From CAZNLH01 sp964573995 (GTDB lineage: Bacteria; Gemmatimonadota; CAZMKB01; CAZNLH01): a stretch of DNA of 64,000 nt. The notes under the pieces were generated by a model. That model was not told the origin of the DNA, did no database searches, and worked only from the letters and a program-made list of their open reading frames with translations. The position numbers were made by a program, and so were the translations under genes. Shown here piece after piece: positions 24,825 to 34,085 of this stretch. Within the stretch, counting starts at the first letter, position 1; every line of letters starts with the position of its first letter. The stretch spans positions 1 to 64,000 of the forward strand of contig CAZNLH010000012.1 in assembly GCA_964573995.1 (NCBI GenBank), read 5' to 3'.

Positions 24825-27800
24825 ATGTGGAATTATCTGTCAAAGCGGGCGGGCCTCGTCCTGGTCGTATTCCTCATACTCGTCCTAGGCGGACTGAACG
24901 CCTTGAGGCGACTATCCGTCGACATCTTCCCCAACCTCGACTATCCCCTCATCAACGTCATCACCCACTATGCAGCGGGTTCCCCACGGGATATCGAGAC
25001 GCTCATCACGCGCCCCATCGAGACGCAGATGAGCAGTATCCCAGGGGTGCGACGGCTCTCTTCCATATCCCGCCAGGAACTCTCGCAGGTTAGCGTGGAG
25101 TTTGACTGGGGAGTCGACGTGAAAGACGCCAGGCAGATGGTGGCCCAAGCCCTCTCCCTGGCCTCAAGCGAACTCCCGGCACATGCCGATCCCGTCATCG
25201 AGGACATCGGATCCAGTCTCCAGGAGATAATGGACATCGGAATCACCTCTTCAGATACATCGATGGACCCCGGAGAATTGAAATTTCTCATAAGGACAAG
25301 GGTTGCAAACCAACTCAAGGCCATCGGGGGAGTCACAAGGATAGAAGTTGTCGGCGGTCGAGACGAAGCGATCATCGTCCGCCCCGACCCCCTCCTCTCG
25401 GCAAGATACGGCATCACTCTGAGAGGTCTTCGTAACCTCATTGCCTCCAATAGGGTCCATGATGTGGCCGGTTACGTCGAAGAGGAATACCAGGACTATG
25501 CCGTAAGGGAACTGGGTAATGCCGGAGGGATCGAAGACCTGGAGAAGATCGGCGTGGGGAGCGATCCCGGCATCTCTCCGCGCCTGGGGGACATCGCCGT
25601 GATAGAACGAGGATCCCTTCCCCGGCGATACACGGTTCATATAAACGGCAAAGAGGGCATCGGGCTGAGGATCTTCAAGGACCCCAATGCAAACACGGTG
25701 GAAGTGGCACATGGTGTTCGCAGGAAACTGTCTGAGATTGCAGGGAGACTCCCTCCAGGCGTAAAAATTTCGGATGTCTACGACCAGTCCGAACTAATAG
25801 GTGAAGCGGCCGATAACCTGAAATCCAACATCATTATCGGTGCCCTCCTCGTCGTCCTGCTCCTCTTCCTGTTCCTGGGCAGCCTCCGAAGGGCACTGCT
25901 CATCGCGTTCAGTATTCCACTCTCGGCGATAATCTCCTTTCTTTTCTTCCGGCCCGGTCACCTCTCCCTCAACATGATCACGCTGGGGGCAATGGCCGTG
26001 GCAGTAGGCATGGTAGTGGATGATTCCATCATAGTACTGGAGAATATCCTCAGGCACCGGGCCATGGGGAAGTCTCCCCTCCAAGCCACGGTGGACGGGA
26101 CTAAGGAGATCCGGGGGGCGACCTTCTCGGGGACATTGACCACGGTGGCCGCTTTCATACCCTTCCTCTTCCTGTCAGGCATCGGGGGTCGCTTCGCGGC
26201 GCCCTTCGGGTGGGTCATGGCCATCATCCTTCTCGTCTCTCTGGTCGTCTCTCTTACCATCGTGCCGGTCTGGCTGGCGAGGGGCCGGGCAAGGGGGGAG
26301 GGGATGAAGGCACCCGCCGCCTCGGGAATCATTTCAAGGTTCGTCGCAATCAATCAACGCATCCTCAGGGCCTTCCTTCGCAGGAGGCGCCTGGTACTCT
26401 TCGCGGTGCTGGCGATCTTCATCATCTCCTCCGCCCTGTTGCTACTCTCTCCGTTATCCTTCCTGCCGCGCGTCGACGAAGGGTCGATCCTGATGGAATA
26501 TATCCTTCCCCCGGGCACTTCCCTCCGGGAAAGCGACCGTATAGGCGGCCAGTTGGGCGACATCATCCGTAAAGACAAGGATGTTGAGACCGTTTACCGG
26601 AGGACCGGCTCCAAGATGACCAGTTACCAGGTGGAACCGGTCAATATGGGTGAACTCGTCATTCGGCTAAGGGCCAGGTACGAGAGGCGCAGAGACGCCT
26701 TCCAGATTATTCAAGACCTCAAGCGCGCCACAGACGAGATTCCCGGCCTCATCACCCTCTACCACCAGGTGACGGCCGAGAAGATGGACGAGAGTTTCTC
26801 CGGCCTCCCCACCCTCTTCGGTATCACCATATTCGGCGAGGACTACGATCGTCTCCTCGAATACGCCCGGAGGATCGAGAGCCTGGCCGGCAAGACGCCG
26901 GGCGTTGAGAGCGTGGTCAATAATACCAAATACAGGGTCCCGGAGTTTCGGGTCACTCCGATACCCGGGCAGATGGCCCGCTACGGGCTCTCACCGCGGG
27001 AGGTCATGGAAGAGTTGCATATCTTCCTGGGAGGAGAAATAGTCTCTCATGTCATCAGGGGAGAGAGACAGATCCCTATCTTCTTGAAGGGGGCAGGGGA
27101 CATCCAGCGTGGTGAAGGTGAAATCGGAAAGGTGCCGATCCGCCTCTCTGACGGGACCATCATACCCCTCTCCCGGTTGACCAGGGTATCGACGGATTAC
27201 GGCCCGAGCGCCATAACCCACCGCAACCTCGAGCGTGAGGTCACCTTGCCCATGGAGATCGCCGCGTCCCCCGGCAAGGTGATCCAGAGGCTCAGGGCGG
27301 GCATAGACGCACTTCACCTGCCCGAGGGTTATTTCGTGGAGTTCAGCGGCCAGTACACTCTTCTCATGGACATGTTGAAGGACTTCGCCGCCTTTGCCCT
27401 CATCAGTGTCCTCCTCGTTTACCTGATAATGAGCCTCCAACTCGGCAACTCCGTTCATCCCCTTGCAGTCCTGGTCGAACTTCCCCTCTCCTTTATAGGG
27501 GCCTTCCTGGCGATTGCCATTTCCAGGCAACCGCTGAACCTCTCATTCCTAATCGGCCTGATAACACTGATAGGCGTATCGGTAAACAACGGAATAGTCC
27601 TCATTGACTACATCAACAAGAGGAGGAGGCTCGGCATGGAGAGAGAGGCCGCCATCGAGGAAGCGGCAAGGATACGGGCGCGGCCGATCCTCCTTACGGC
27701 GCTGACCTCCGTCCTGGCCCTACTGCCGATCTCTCTCGGGCTGGGAATTGGCGCCAAGATCCACCAGCCGATGGCCATCTGCGTCATGGGTGGGCTGATC

Positions 27801-27899
27801 GTGAATACCCTCCTGACGCTGAACGTGCTGCCTGTGGTCTATTGCGTCCTGGAAGACCTGCTGGGTGGGGGTGAGGTTGATCCCGGTCACAACGCGTAG
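24825..27899 (+). CDS. RND-family efflux permease (AcrB/HAE1-like)
   Basis: A 1024-residue inner membrane proton antiporter with twelve transmembrane segments and two large periplasmic loops. The N-terminus RLSVDIFPNLDYPLINV is typical of the family. The fourth helix carries MVVDDSIIVLEN; the adjacent Asp pair matches the proton-relay DD of hydrophobic/amphiphilic pumps rather than the DxxxE arrangement of heavy-metal pumps such as CusA. The second half has GVSVNNGIVLIDYINKRR and RARPILLTALTSVLALLPISLG. It exports small molecules across both membranes with the two upstream partners. The substrate is not evident; no local regulator sits beside the operon. Convergent with the small gene at 27912. 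Confidence 0.94.
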   Translation: MWNYLSKRAGLVLVVFLILVLGGLNALRRLSVDIFPNLDYPLINVITHYAAGSPRDIETLITRPIETQMSSIPGVRRLSSISRQELSQVSVEFDWGVDVKDARQMVAQALSLASSELPAHADPVIEDIGSSLQEIMDIGITSSDTSMDPGELKFLIRTRVANQLKAIGGVTRIEVVGGRDEAIIVRPDPLLSARYGITLRGLRNLIASNRVHDVAGYVEEEYQDYAVRELGNAGGIEDLEKIGVGSDPGISPRLGDIAVIERGSLPRRYTVHINGKEGIGLRIFKDPNANTVEVAHGVRRKLSEIAGRLPPGVKISDVYDQSELIGEAADNLKSNIIIGALLVVLLLFLFLGSLRRALLIAFSIPLSAIISFLFFRPGHLSLNMITLGAMAVAVGMVVDDSIIVLENILRHRAMGKSPLQATVDGTKEIRGATFSGTLTTVAAFIPFLFLSGIGGRFAAPFGWVMAIILLVSLVVSLTIVPVWLARGRARGEGMKAPAASGIISRFVAINQRILRAFLRRRRLVLFAVLAIFIISSALLLLSPLSFLPRVDEGSILMEYILPPGTSLRESDRIGGQLGDIIRKDKDVETVYRRTGSKMTSYQVEPVNMGELVIRLRARYERRRDAFQIIQDLKRATDEIPGLITLYHQVTAEKMDESFSGLPTLFGITIFGEDYDRLLEYARRIESLAGKTPGVESVVNNTKYRVPEFRVTPIPGQMARYGLSPREVMEELHIFLGGEIVSHVIRGERQIPIFLKGAGDIQRGEGEIGKVPIRLSDGTIIPLSRLTRVSTDYGPSAITHRNLEREVTLPMEIAASPGKVIQRLRAGIDALHLPEGYFVEFSGQYTLLMDMLKDFAAFALISVLLVYLIMSLQLGNSVHPLAVLVELPLSFIGAFLAIAISRQPLNLSFLIGLITLIGVSVNNGIVLIDYINKRRRLGMEREAAIEEAARIRARPILLTALTSVLALLPISLGLGIGAKIHQPMAICVMGGLIVNTLLTLNVLPVVYCVLEDLLGGGEVDPGHNA

Positions 27900-27911
27900 C
27901 GAGTATGGCAA

Positions 27912-28109
27912 TCAGGAAATCGAACGAATACAGGATCCCGGGACTGTCATCCTGTACCCGTCGTCGAACTTCAGCAGGGCCTTTTGCCCCCCCTTACGTT
28001 CACAAACCATGATAACAACGGTCGCAAGGCACCCGGATCGTTGATTCCTCCCCCCGGGCTCCATGTAACGGATCCTCTCTCCCAGATGGAACCGCGAGAT
28101 ATCTTCCAT
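27912..28109 (-). CDS. Small hypothetical protein after the histidine kinase
   Basis: About 65 residues from ATG 28109; an overlapping TTG at 28121 would add four. The stop of the kinase gene ends at 28114, so the two are translationally coupled. The sequence contains GERIRYMEPGGR and later KALLKFDDGYRMTVPGSCI, which could form a small beta barrel, but no family was recognised. No signal peptide or membrane segment. As the last gene of the NEW3-ABC-kinase operon it may be an accessory protein of that system. It runs convergently into the RND operon with a 12-nt gap. Confidence 0.5.
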   Translation of the reverse strand: MEDISRFHLGERIRYMEPGGRNQRSGCLATVVIMVCERKGGQKALLKFDDGYRMTVPGSCIRSIS

Positions 28110-28113
28110 ATCT

Positions 28114-30579
28114 TCAACCAAGGGTGCGAACCAGTGACTCTTCTCCGATGCCGCCCGTAACGGCCGGCAGGATCACCGTAAACTTTGTTCCCGCCCCCTC
28201 ACGGCTCTCGACCTTAATCTCACCCTTGTGGGCCTCGACGATCTTCTTGACGATCGCAAGGCCCAGACCGGCCCCCTTGTACTTCCTCGTAGCGGATCCA
28301 TCGACCTGATAAAACCGGTCGAAGATCCTATCCAGTTTGGAAGAAGGGATCCCAATACCGGTATCCGACACCATCAATTCGATCTTATCGCTCCCGTTAC
28401 CCCGGATCGACAAGTCTATCCTGCCACCTTCCGGGGTGAACTTGACGGCATTCCTCAGGAGGTTTGTGAGGAGTTGGATCAAACGGCTCGAATCGCCGTA
28501 GATAAGCCTGCTTCCGCACTCGATTTGCTTGTTGATCTCGATACCCTTCTCCTGTATGAAAGGGTAGGTCTCCACCAGGCTGTTGTTCACAAGACTCTCC
28601 GGATTTACACGTGTGAACTGATACTTCATCTTTCCCGATTCCATCTTTGTCAGGTCGAGGAGGTCGTCGATCAGGGAATTCAGGCGCTTGGTACTCTGAA
28701 AGATGGACTGTACTATCTCCTCCTGTACAGGTGTCAAGTCTCCAATTTTCTTTAAAAGCAGCACCTCGGAATTTACCATGATAGGTGCAAGGGGAGTCCT
28801 CAACTCGTGGGTCACGTTCTGAAGGAATTCCGCCTTGAGTTTGTCCACCTCCCGCAACTCGTTATTCGCGCGTTCCAATTCTTCATTGGAAGCCTCCAGC
28901 ATCTTCTTTGCCTTTTCGAGGCTGGTCTTGGATATCTGAAGTTCCTGATTCAATTGTTGGAGTTCCTCGCTCTTCTTCTTTGCCTCTTCGAAGAGCCGCT
29001 GGTTGTCGATGACCACGGCCACCTCGTTCGCGAATATCTCCATCGTCTGAACCGTTTCTATCGAACGGCCATCCATCTCCTTCGAATCGTCAACGAGCAG
29101 GAAGCCGACCACCTTCCGCAACTTGGTCTCGATCGGGACAAAGAGGGTATACCCCTTCCTCACACCCTCTTCCATCCGCCCCGAATCATCATTGCTGACC
29201 ACCAATTCCTTGATCTTCGCCAGGATGGGCTCCTTGCGCCGGACGAGATAGGAATGGCTGATCTTCTGCTCCTCTTTCATCAGCCCCTTGAAAGATTCCC
29301 AGGAGTATGTGGATCCTATCAGGCGTTTCATGGCTCCTTTCTCGTTGTCAGCCAGGGCCTTTATCTCCACTCGCTGCGTCTCGTGGTTCAGCATACCCAG
29401 CACGACGAAATTAAAGCCGGTGGAAAAACGTATCGACCAGACGATCTCCCTGAGCAGGTCGCCAAGGAAAACCTGGAGTCGAAAACTGTTGCTTGTCACC
29501 AAGATCTGCTTCAGCCGCTGGGCCTTCTTCTCGGCCTCCTGCTGCAACTGAATATTGCTTACACCCAAGGTAAGGTGATCAGCAAAGTACCTGAGTACCT
29601 CGACATCATCCTTCCGAATCATGCCCGGTTTCCGGTTGAATATATTGAGCGCGCCCATCACGCGCCCTCGCATGATAAGCGGCAGGATCAGGTATGAACG
29701 TACACCCTGCCGAAACATCTCTGCGTCTTCTGTAAAACCTCCGTTTTCATCCAGATCCTCCTGCATGAGCGGCTTTCGGTTGAAAGCGATCCACTTGTAT
29801 ACCGAATTCTCATCCAGGTCGAGCGTAACGCTTCGGACCTGGTCGCCGTTCTCGATATCAAACCGGTACCCGGTAGCGACCTCTACGGCACGGTCGAGGA
29901 AAAGGAGCGTCGTGATATCGCTACGCACCACCGTTCCGATCACTCGAACCAACTCCTTGAACCTCACCGGGGTATCCACACCTTCTCCTGAATTCAACAA
30001 CTTGTTTATAACGCCGAAGGCGTCCAGCATCTTATCACGCGCGGCAAGCCTCTCCCTAAGGGAATACACGAGGCTCATGTCCCTCATGATGACCTGCACG
30101 AGATCACCGGTACCTGACCCGGAGGACACCCTCATCGACGTAACCACGACCGGTATTCGAGCATCCTCGTCAGTCTTCAGGAACATGCCATCCGCCCCAA
30201 TCCTTCCCTCTGAAAGGAGGGTTTCAAGCACCGTTCCCGGACCCTGGGGGATATCGGGGACGAGTATGGATTGGATCGTCTTCATCTGAAGGTCCCGCCG
30301 GCTACAAGCCAGCATTTCAAGCAAACTCGTATTTCCATCGATGATCTTGCCGTTTCGCTCCGAGAAGAGGGCAATCGGATCGGGAGAACGATCGAAGAGT
30401 GCCCTGTGTTTCCCCTGCAGGATTTCAATCTCTCTGATCTTCACCATGATCCTCCTCCGGACCAGGAACCTCACACAGAGAAATGCCACGAGCAAGACAA
30501 CTAATATTCCAAGCATTAGGAGATATATATCCGACGTTATCCCTGCAGGCGCAAGGAGAAACGCAATCGGCTTAAGCAT
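28114..30579 (-). CDS. Hybrid-sensor histidine kinase: TM-PAS-GAF-GAF-HisKA-HATPase
   Basis: An 821-residue sensor kinase with one N-terminal membrane helix (residues ~19-40, LLMLGILVVLLVAFLCVRFLV) and no periplasmic domain. In order: PAS (~55-170), two GAF domains (~195-345 and ~365-535), a coiled coil, a dimerisation domain with the phospho-acceptor His in NVTHELRTPLAP near residue 590, and an ATP-binding domain with NAVKFTPEGG, DTGIGIP and GAGLGLAIVKK. It probably senses an intracellular signal through GAF or PAS. No response regulator is adjacent. Its ATG overlaps the end of the ABC ATPase gene by 8 nt (ATGCTTAA), so the two proteins are made together. Confidence 0.92.
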   Translation of the reverse strand: MLKPIAFLLAPAGITSDIYLLMLGILVVLLVAFLCVRFLVRRRIMVKIREIEILQGKHRALFDRSPDPIALFSERNGKIIDGNTSLLEMLACSRRDLQMKTIQSILVPDIPQGPGTVLETLLSEGRIGADGMFLKTDEDARIPVVVTSMRVSSGSGTGDLVQVIMRDMSLVYSLRERLAARDKMLDAFGVINKLLNSGEGVDTPVRFKELVRVIGTVVRSDITTLLFLDRAVEVATGYRFDIENGDQVRSVTLDLDENSVYKWIAFNRKPLMQEDLDENGGFTEDAEMFRQGVRSYLILPLIMRGRVMGALNIFNRKPGMIRKDDVEVLRYFADHLTLGVSNIQLQQEAEKKAQRLKQILVTSNSFRLQVFLGDLLREIVWSIRFSTGFNFVVLGMLNHETQRVEIKALADNEKGAMKRLIGSTYSWESFKGLMKEEQKISHSYLVRRKEPILAKIKELVVSNDDSGRMEEGVRKGYTLFVPIETKLRKVVGFLLVDDSKEMDGRSIETVQTMEIFANEVAVVIDNQRLFEEAKKKSEELQQLNQELQISKTSLEKAKKMLEASNEELERANNELREVDKLKAEFLQNVTHELRTPLAPIMVNSEVLLLKKIGDLTPVQEEIVQSIFQSTKRLNSLIDDLLDLTKMESGKMKYQFTRVNPESLVNNSLVETYPFIQEKGIEINKQIECGSRLIYGDSSRLIQLLTNLLRNAVKFTPEGGRIDLSIRGNGSDKIELMVSDTGIGIPSSKLDRIFDRFYQVDGSATRKYKGAGLGLAIVKKIVEAHKGEIKVESREGAGTKFTVILPAVTGGIGEESLVRTLG

Positions 30580-31324
30580 TTACAATTTCCTCTCCCGTGG
30601 AGACCGACGGTTGCTCATCACTTCTCATGTAATCGAGGTAGATCCTTTCCAGGTCTTCCTTGGCCAGTTGCCTCTTATCCATCACGGTAATCAGCCTGCC
30701 CTCCTTCATGATACCAACGCGATTGGCGATTTCTCTGGCCCGGAAGATATCATGGGTAGACATGAAAATCGCCTTCCCCCTCTCACGAAATTCTCTCAGC
30801 AGGTCTAGTAGTTCGGCCACAGCCTTGGGGTCCAGTCCAGTAGTAGGTTCATCGAGCAGGATGACGGGGGCGTCCTTGATCATGGCCACAGCGATCCCGA
30901 GTTTCTGAAGCATTCCCTTCGAAAAATTCCTTACCTTCTGATCCAGCGCCGATTCTGAGAGGCCTACACGCCTGAAGGTCCGGGCCCCTTCTTCCCGAGT
31001 CAGTCCTGCTACGCCCCCCAGCACGGCAAAGTAACGAATGTTCTGCATTCCGGTAAAATTTTCATACAACGAGACCCTCTCCGAGACGAAGGAGACGAAC
31101 CTCTTTGCCTCCAACGGATTCTTAGCAACATCTATGCCGTTTACCTTGGCGGTCCCCTCCGTCGGGTCGATAAGGTTCAACAGGAGATTGATCGTGGTCG
31201 TCTTACCGGCCCCGTTGGCTCCGAGGAGGCAGAACAACTCCCCCGCGCACACCTCGAGGTCGAGATGATCGAGTGCAAGCAGACCGTCCTCGTAACGCTT
31301 TGTCAGTCCCGAGATCTCGATCAT
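30572..31324 (-). CDS. ABC transporter ATP-binding protein without adjacent permease
   Basis: About 250 residues from ATG 31324 (MIEISGLTKRYEDGL); a TTG at 31348 is possible. All nucleotide-binding motifs are present: Walker A GANGAGKTTT, signature FSKGMLQKLG in place of LSGGQ, Walker B VILLDEPTTGLD and a switch histidine in STHD. The type is the ABC-2/CcmA-like ATPase that usually drives a separate integral permease. Here the neighbours are a NEW3-domain membrane protein upstream and a histidine kinase downstream; no permease with six helices is encoded. It could energise a distant permease, or act with the NEW3 protein or the kinase. Confidence 0.9.
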   Translation of the reverse strand: MIEISGLTKRYEDGLLALDHLDLEVCAGELFCLLGANGAGKTTTINLLLNLIDPTEGTAKVNGIDVAKNPLEAKRFVSFVSERVSLYENFTGMQNIRYFAVLGGVAGLTREEGARTFRRVGLSESALDQKVRNFSKGMLQKLGIAVAMIKDAPVILLDEPTTGLDPKAVAELLDLLREFRERGKAIFMSTHDIFRAREIANRVGIMKEGRLITVMDKRQLAKEDLERIYLDYMRSDEQPSVSTGEEIVNA

Positions 31325-31349
31325 GACAGTGCTGCTATTCCCCTGCAAT

Positions 31350-32855
31350 TTATCTCCTACTGAGTTTGACGCCGAAGATGACCATCAACAGTATAATCCC
31401 AACGATCGATGCCCCGAGAGCAATGTTCCCGAAGAGGCTAGTTTCAGACCTCACGTGTATCCTCACGCGCTTGTCTTCCGTTTCAACCGGGTGGTTGCTT
31501 GTCATCGCGTTCGTCTTGATCTTGGCCTCATAATCGCCCATTCCAAGGCCGGCAGGCGGATAAAAGGATATTTTCACCTCCTTCTCCTTGTCCGGATACA
31601 GCGCGTCGATCAGGTCGGGCGATATGGATGACCGCCAATTGTAGGGGAGATCAGTCTCTATCACGATGTTATCCAGCCGCCTGGTACCTATGTTCCGCAC
31701 CACGATGTTCATAGACACGGTATCGCCGGGGTCGATCTCCTGGTAGAGATTCAGGGCCTTGACCTCTATCTTGCCGACGCCCCTGGGGATCAACTCCAGT
31801 TGTACCCACCCTATCGGTAATTTCCCGATCACGTCAGGGTCGAGGAAGAGGCGATCCCCGGCTCCTGCAAGGTGCTCATCGGCACCCTCGTTCCCCACGA
31901 GGACATAAAACCGGATCGGTTTGTCTATCTGCACCTCTTTATCTGCCCTCTCAGCGAGATAGAGTTTCAGGAGGAGGTCCTGAGTCGTAACCCCCTCGGT
32001 GAACTTGATCTGGGTTAGTTTGGCATGAGTGTTGGGATCGATGAATTCAGAATCTATTTGTTTGGGGAGGTTGGCCACCCACAACTTGAAGACATCATTC
32101 TCGGCAGTAAACCTCTCCAGGCTGATATCGTAGGTAGCAGACTTGCCCAAGTCCGCCTCTTGGGAGAACTTCGATGAGACGACCGAGACCATGTTGGCGC
32201 TGGAGTCTTTTTGAAGATAGACCTTCTTTTCTATTACCTTGTCCGCGAAACTCACCGACACGACGACCTCGTTCACGTCACGCAAGAGGCCAAAGTCGAG
32301 TTTTACAGGGGTGTTGTACTTCAGGTTCTGGACCAGGGCCTCATAGGGCTGGCTGATGATAGTATCTCCGAGTTTCAGGGAGACAAAGACGTTGCTGAGG
32401 TTTCTCCACTGCAGGCCCTGAAAGAACCTGTCGTTTTCCGGGACTGGCAGGTTCTCCAGATCGAAGGCCTCACCGGACGTATTCTTGATAGTGAGCCTGA
32501 CACGCCTCTCACCCTTCGGCCCCTGGTACTTGACCGCCTCCTCGACCATGACGTGCGGTTGATCGTACAGGAGATCGAGAAGTGCCCGCGTGTAATTGAT
32601 ATCAGAGGTCTTGTAGTCCGCTTCTATCTTGTTGAAGTCTTCCTTCGAGATCAGGTCCTTTTCCAGGAGATCCTTGGCACGTTGGTAACTGGCCTTGTCT
32701 TCCTCGAGTTTATAATACGCCTTCTTCACCTCGAGTAGTTTGAACCTTACCTCCTCTTTCTTGCCGGTATTCTCCCCCTCAGCCATCAATGGGATGGATA
32801 GAAGAAACAGGAGGAAAAAGGCGGCTAAAACTGCCCTTGAGCCGGTCAATGTCAT
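31350..32855 (-). CDS. NEW3-domain exported membrane protein
   Basis: A 501-residue protein with a signal peptide (AVLAAFFLLFLLSIPLMAEG) and a C-terminal helix (ALGASIVGIILLMVIFGVKL), so a large periplasmic domain anchored at its end. Residues ~30-100 are a charged coiled coil (LEEDKASYQRAKDLLEKDL). Beta-rich domains follow, ending in a NEW3/CARDB-like domain (EIDPGDTVSMNIVVRNIGTRRLDNIVIETDLP, with PPAGLGMGDYEAKIK). NEW3 proteins (COG1470) are often next to ABC-2 ATPase and permease genes and are thought to bind carbohydrate or envelope material. Here it is the first gene of an operon with an ABC ATPase and a histidine kinase; the permease is missing. Confidence 0.82.
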   Translation of the reverse strand: MTLTGSRAVLAAFFLLFLLSIPLMAEGENTGKKEEVRFKLLEVKKAYYKLEEDKASYQRAKDLLEKDLISKEDFNKIEADYKTSDINYTRALLDLLYDQPHVMVEEAVKYQGPKGERRVRLTIKNTSGEAFDLENLPVPENDRFFQGLQWRNLSNVFVSLKLGDTIISQPYEALVQNLKYNTPVKLDFGLLRDVNEVVVSVSFADKVIEKKVYLQKDSSANMVSVVSSKFSQEADLGKSATYDISLERFTAENDVFKLWVANLPKQIDSEFIDPNTHAKLTQIKFTEGVTTQDLLLKLYLAERADKEVQIDKPIRFYVLVGNEGADEHLAGAGDRLFLDPDVIGKLPIGWVQLELIPRGVGKIEVKALNLYQEIDPGDTVSMNIVVRNIGTRRLDNIVIETDLPYNWRSSISPDLIDALYPDKEKEVKISFYPPAGLGMGDYEAKIKTNAMTSNHPVETEDKRVRIHVRSETSLFGNIALGASIVGIILLMVIFGVKLSRR

Positions 32856-32913
32856 AGCCTCATTGCTGAAGGTTATCGTTGCCGGACGGCCTGACCCTTA
32901 AGACACCATAATA

Positions 32914-32942
32914 ATATTAATCTGATGAGATTCTTTTGGCAA
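32914..32942 (-). promoter_or_regulatory. Promoter of the NEW3-ABC-kinase operon
   Basis: On the minus strand TTGCCA (32942-32937), 17-nt spacer, TAATAT (32919-32914), about 60 nt upstream of the NEW3 gene. Confidence 0.55.
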
Positions 32943-33113
32943 AGGAATATTGGTGCTGGTTTCGCCTTGACGTGACATGAAGAGACATTCGAACCGCGTT
33001 ACAGGGGTAATAACGGAAGTATTCAAAGTGCCGGCGGCGGCTTCCGCGAGGAGGAGTTCGCAGGCCTGCCCAGGGATTTTTCAAGTTCATCAACGGGAGC
33101 AACCGGAACACCA

Positions 33114-33971
33114 TCAATTCAGGAAAGACCTTAGGGCCCGCGCCCGAGAAATATGGCGCAATCTCTCGATCGCCTTCTCCTTGATCTGCCTTACCCGCTC
33201 TCTTGTAATCCCCATGATCTTCCCGATCTCTTCGAGTGTCATCGGACTCTTATCTGTCAGGCCGAAGTACATCCTCAATATCCTGGCCTCCCTCTCCTTC
33301 AGTGTCGACAACGATTCCTCGATCGTCTCTGACAACGCTCTTTTGAATGCCCGCTCTGCTGGAGATGATTGACAGGTGTCGGGGATATAATCCATGAGTT
33401 TTCCCTCCTCACCCGGGACCACCGGGGCATCGAGGGAACGATGGGGCCGGGAAATCCGCATGGTGGTCCTGACCTCATTGACGCTTATATCCATGCCCTC
33501 CGCGATCTCTTCTTCGGTCGGTTCTCTGCCCAGTTCCTGTATCAGGCAATTGGACTTCTTCCCGATCTTATAAAGGATGCCTGCCCTGTTCAATGGAACT
33601 CTGACGACACGCGATTGTTCGGCAAGGGTCTGGAGAATGGCCTGCCGGATCCACCACACCGCGTAAGAGATGAACTTGGTCCCCTTCGTCTCATCAAATT
33701 TATATGCTGCCCGCAATAGGCCAAGGTTCCCCTCATTGATAAGATCCAGGAGAGAAACCCCCTGGTTCATATATTTCTTGGCCACGCTGACGACAAAACG
33801 CAGGTTGGATCGCGCGAGTTTTTCAAGGGCTTCCTGATCCCCCTGCTTGATGCGAACAGCCAGATCGGCCTCTTCACTCCTCTCCAAGAGAGGGTAACTG
33901 CTGATCTCCTTGAGATAGAGGTCCAAAGAACCATCCTTATAGGAACTATCGTTTGCCTGTCCGAAACTCAT
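33114..33971 (-). CDS. RNA polymerase sigma factor, sigma70 family group 1/2
   Basis: A 285-residue sigma factor with regions 1.2 to 4.2 but no N-terminal region 1.1. Region 1.2 starts DLYLKEISSYPLLERSEEADLA. Region 2 contains LRFVVSVAKKYMNQGVSLLDLINEGNLGLLRA and KFISYAVWWIRQAI (-10 recognition). Region 3 follows, then region 4.2 with the helix-turn-helix TLEEIGKIMGITRERVRQIKEKA (-35 recognition). Length and gaps fit RpoS/SigB-like or RpoD-like non-essential sigma factors rather than RpoD itself. It probably directs a stress or stationary-phase regulon. Its start ATG is preceded by AGGTGAAATGAGGA. It lies after lepB on the same strand, 114 nt apart. Confidence 0.92.
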   Translation of the reverse strand: MSFGQANDSSYKDGSLDLYLKEISSYPLLERSEEADLAVRIKQGDQEALEKLARSNLRFVVSVAKKYMNQGVSLLDLINEGNLGLLRAAYKFDETKGTKFISYAVWWIRQAILQTLAEQSRVVRVPLNRAGILYKIGKKSNCLIQELGREPTEEEIAEGMDISVNEVRTTMRISRPHRSLDAPVVPGEEGKLMDYIPDTCQSSPAERAFKRALSETIEESLSTLKEREARILRMYFGLTDKSPMTLEEIGKIMGITRERVRQIKEKAIERLRHISRARALRSFLN

Positions 33972-34085
33972 TCCTCATTTCACCTCACTTTAAAAGGATA
34001 TCATATCCGCCTCTATTCCCTTCGTCTGTAACAGGGCTAACAGGCCGCCCAACACCACTCCCAGTATAAGATTGGACCGATGCCG

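Noticed and set aside
32917..33117. A 66-residue frame between the NEW3 gene and the sigma factor
   Set aside because: It covers the NEW3 promoter region and has no domain or ribosome-binding site.
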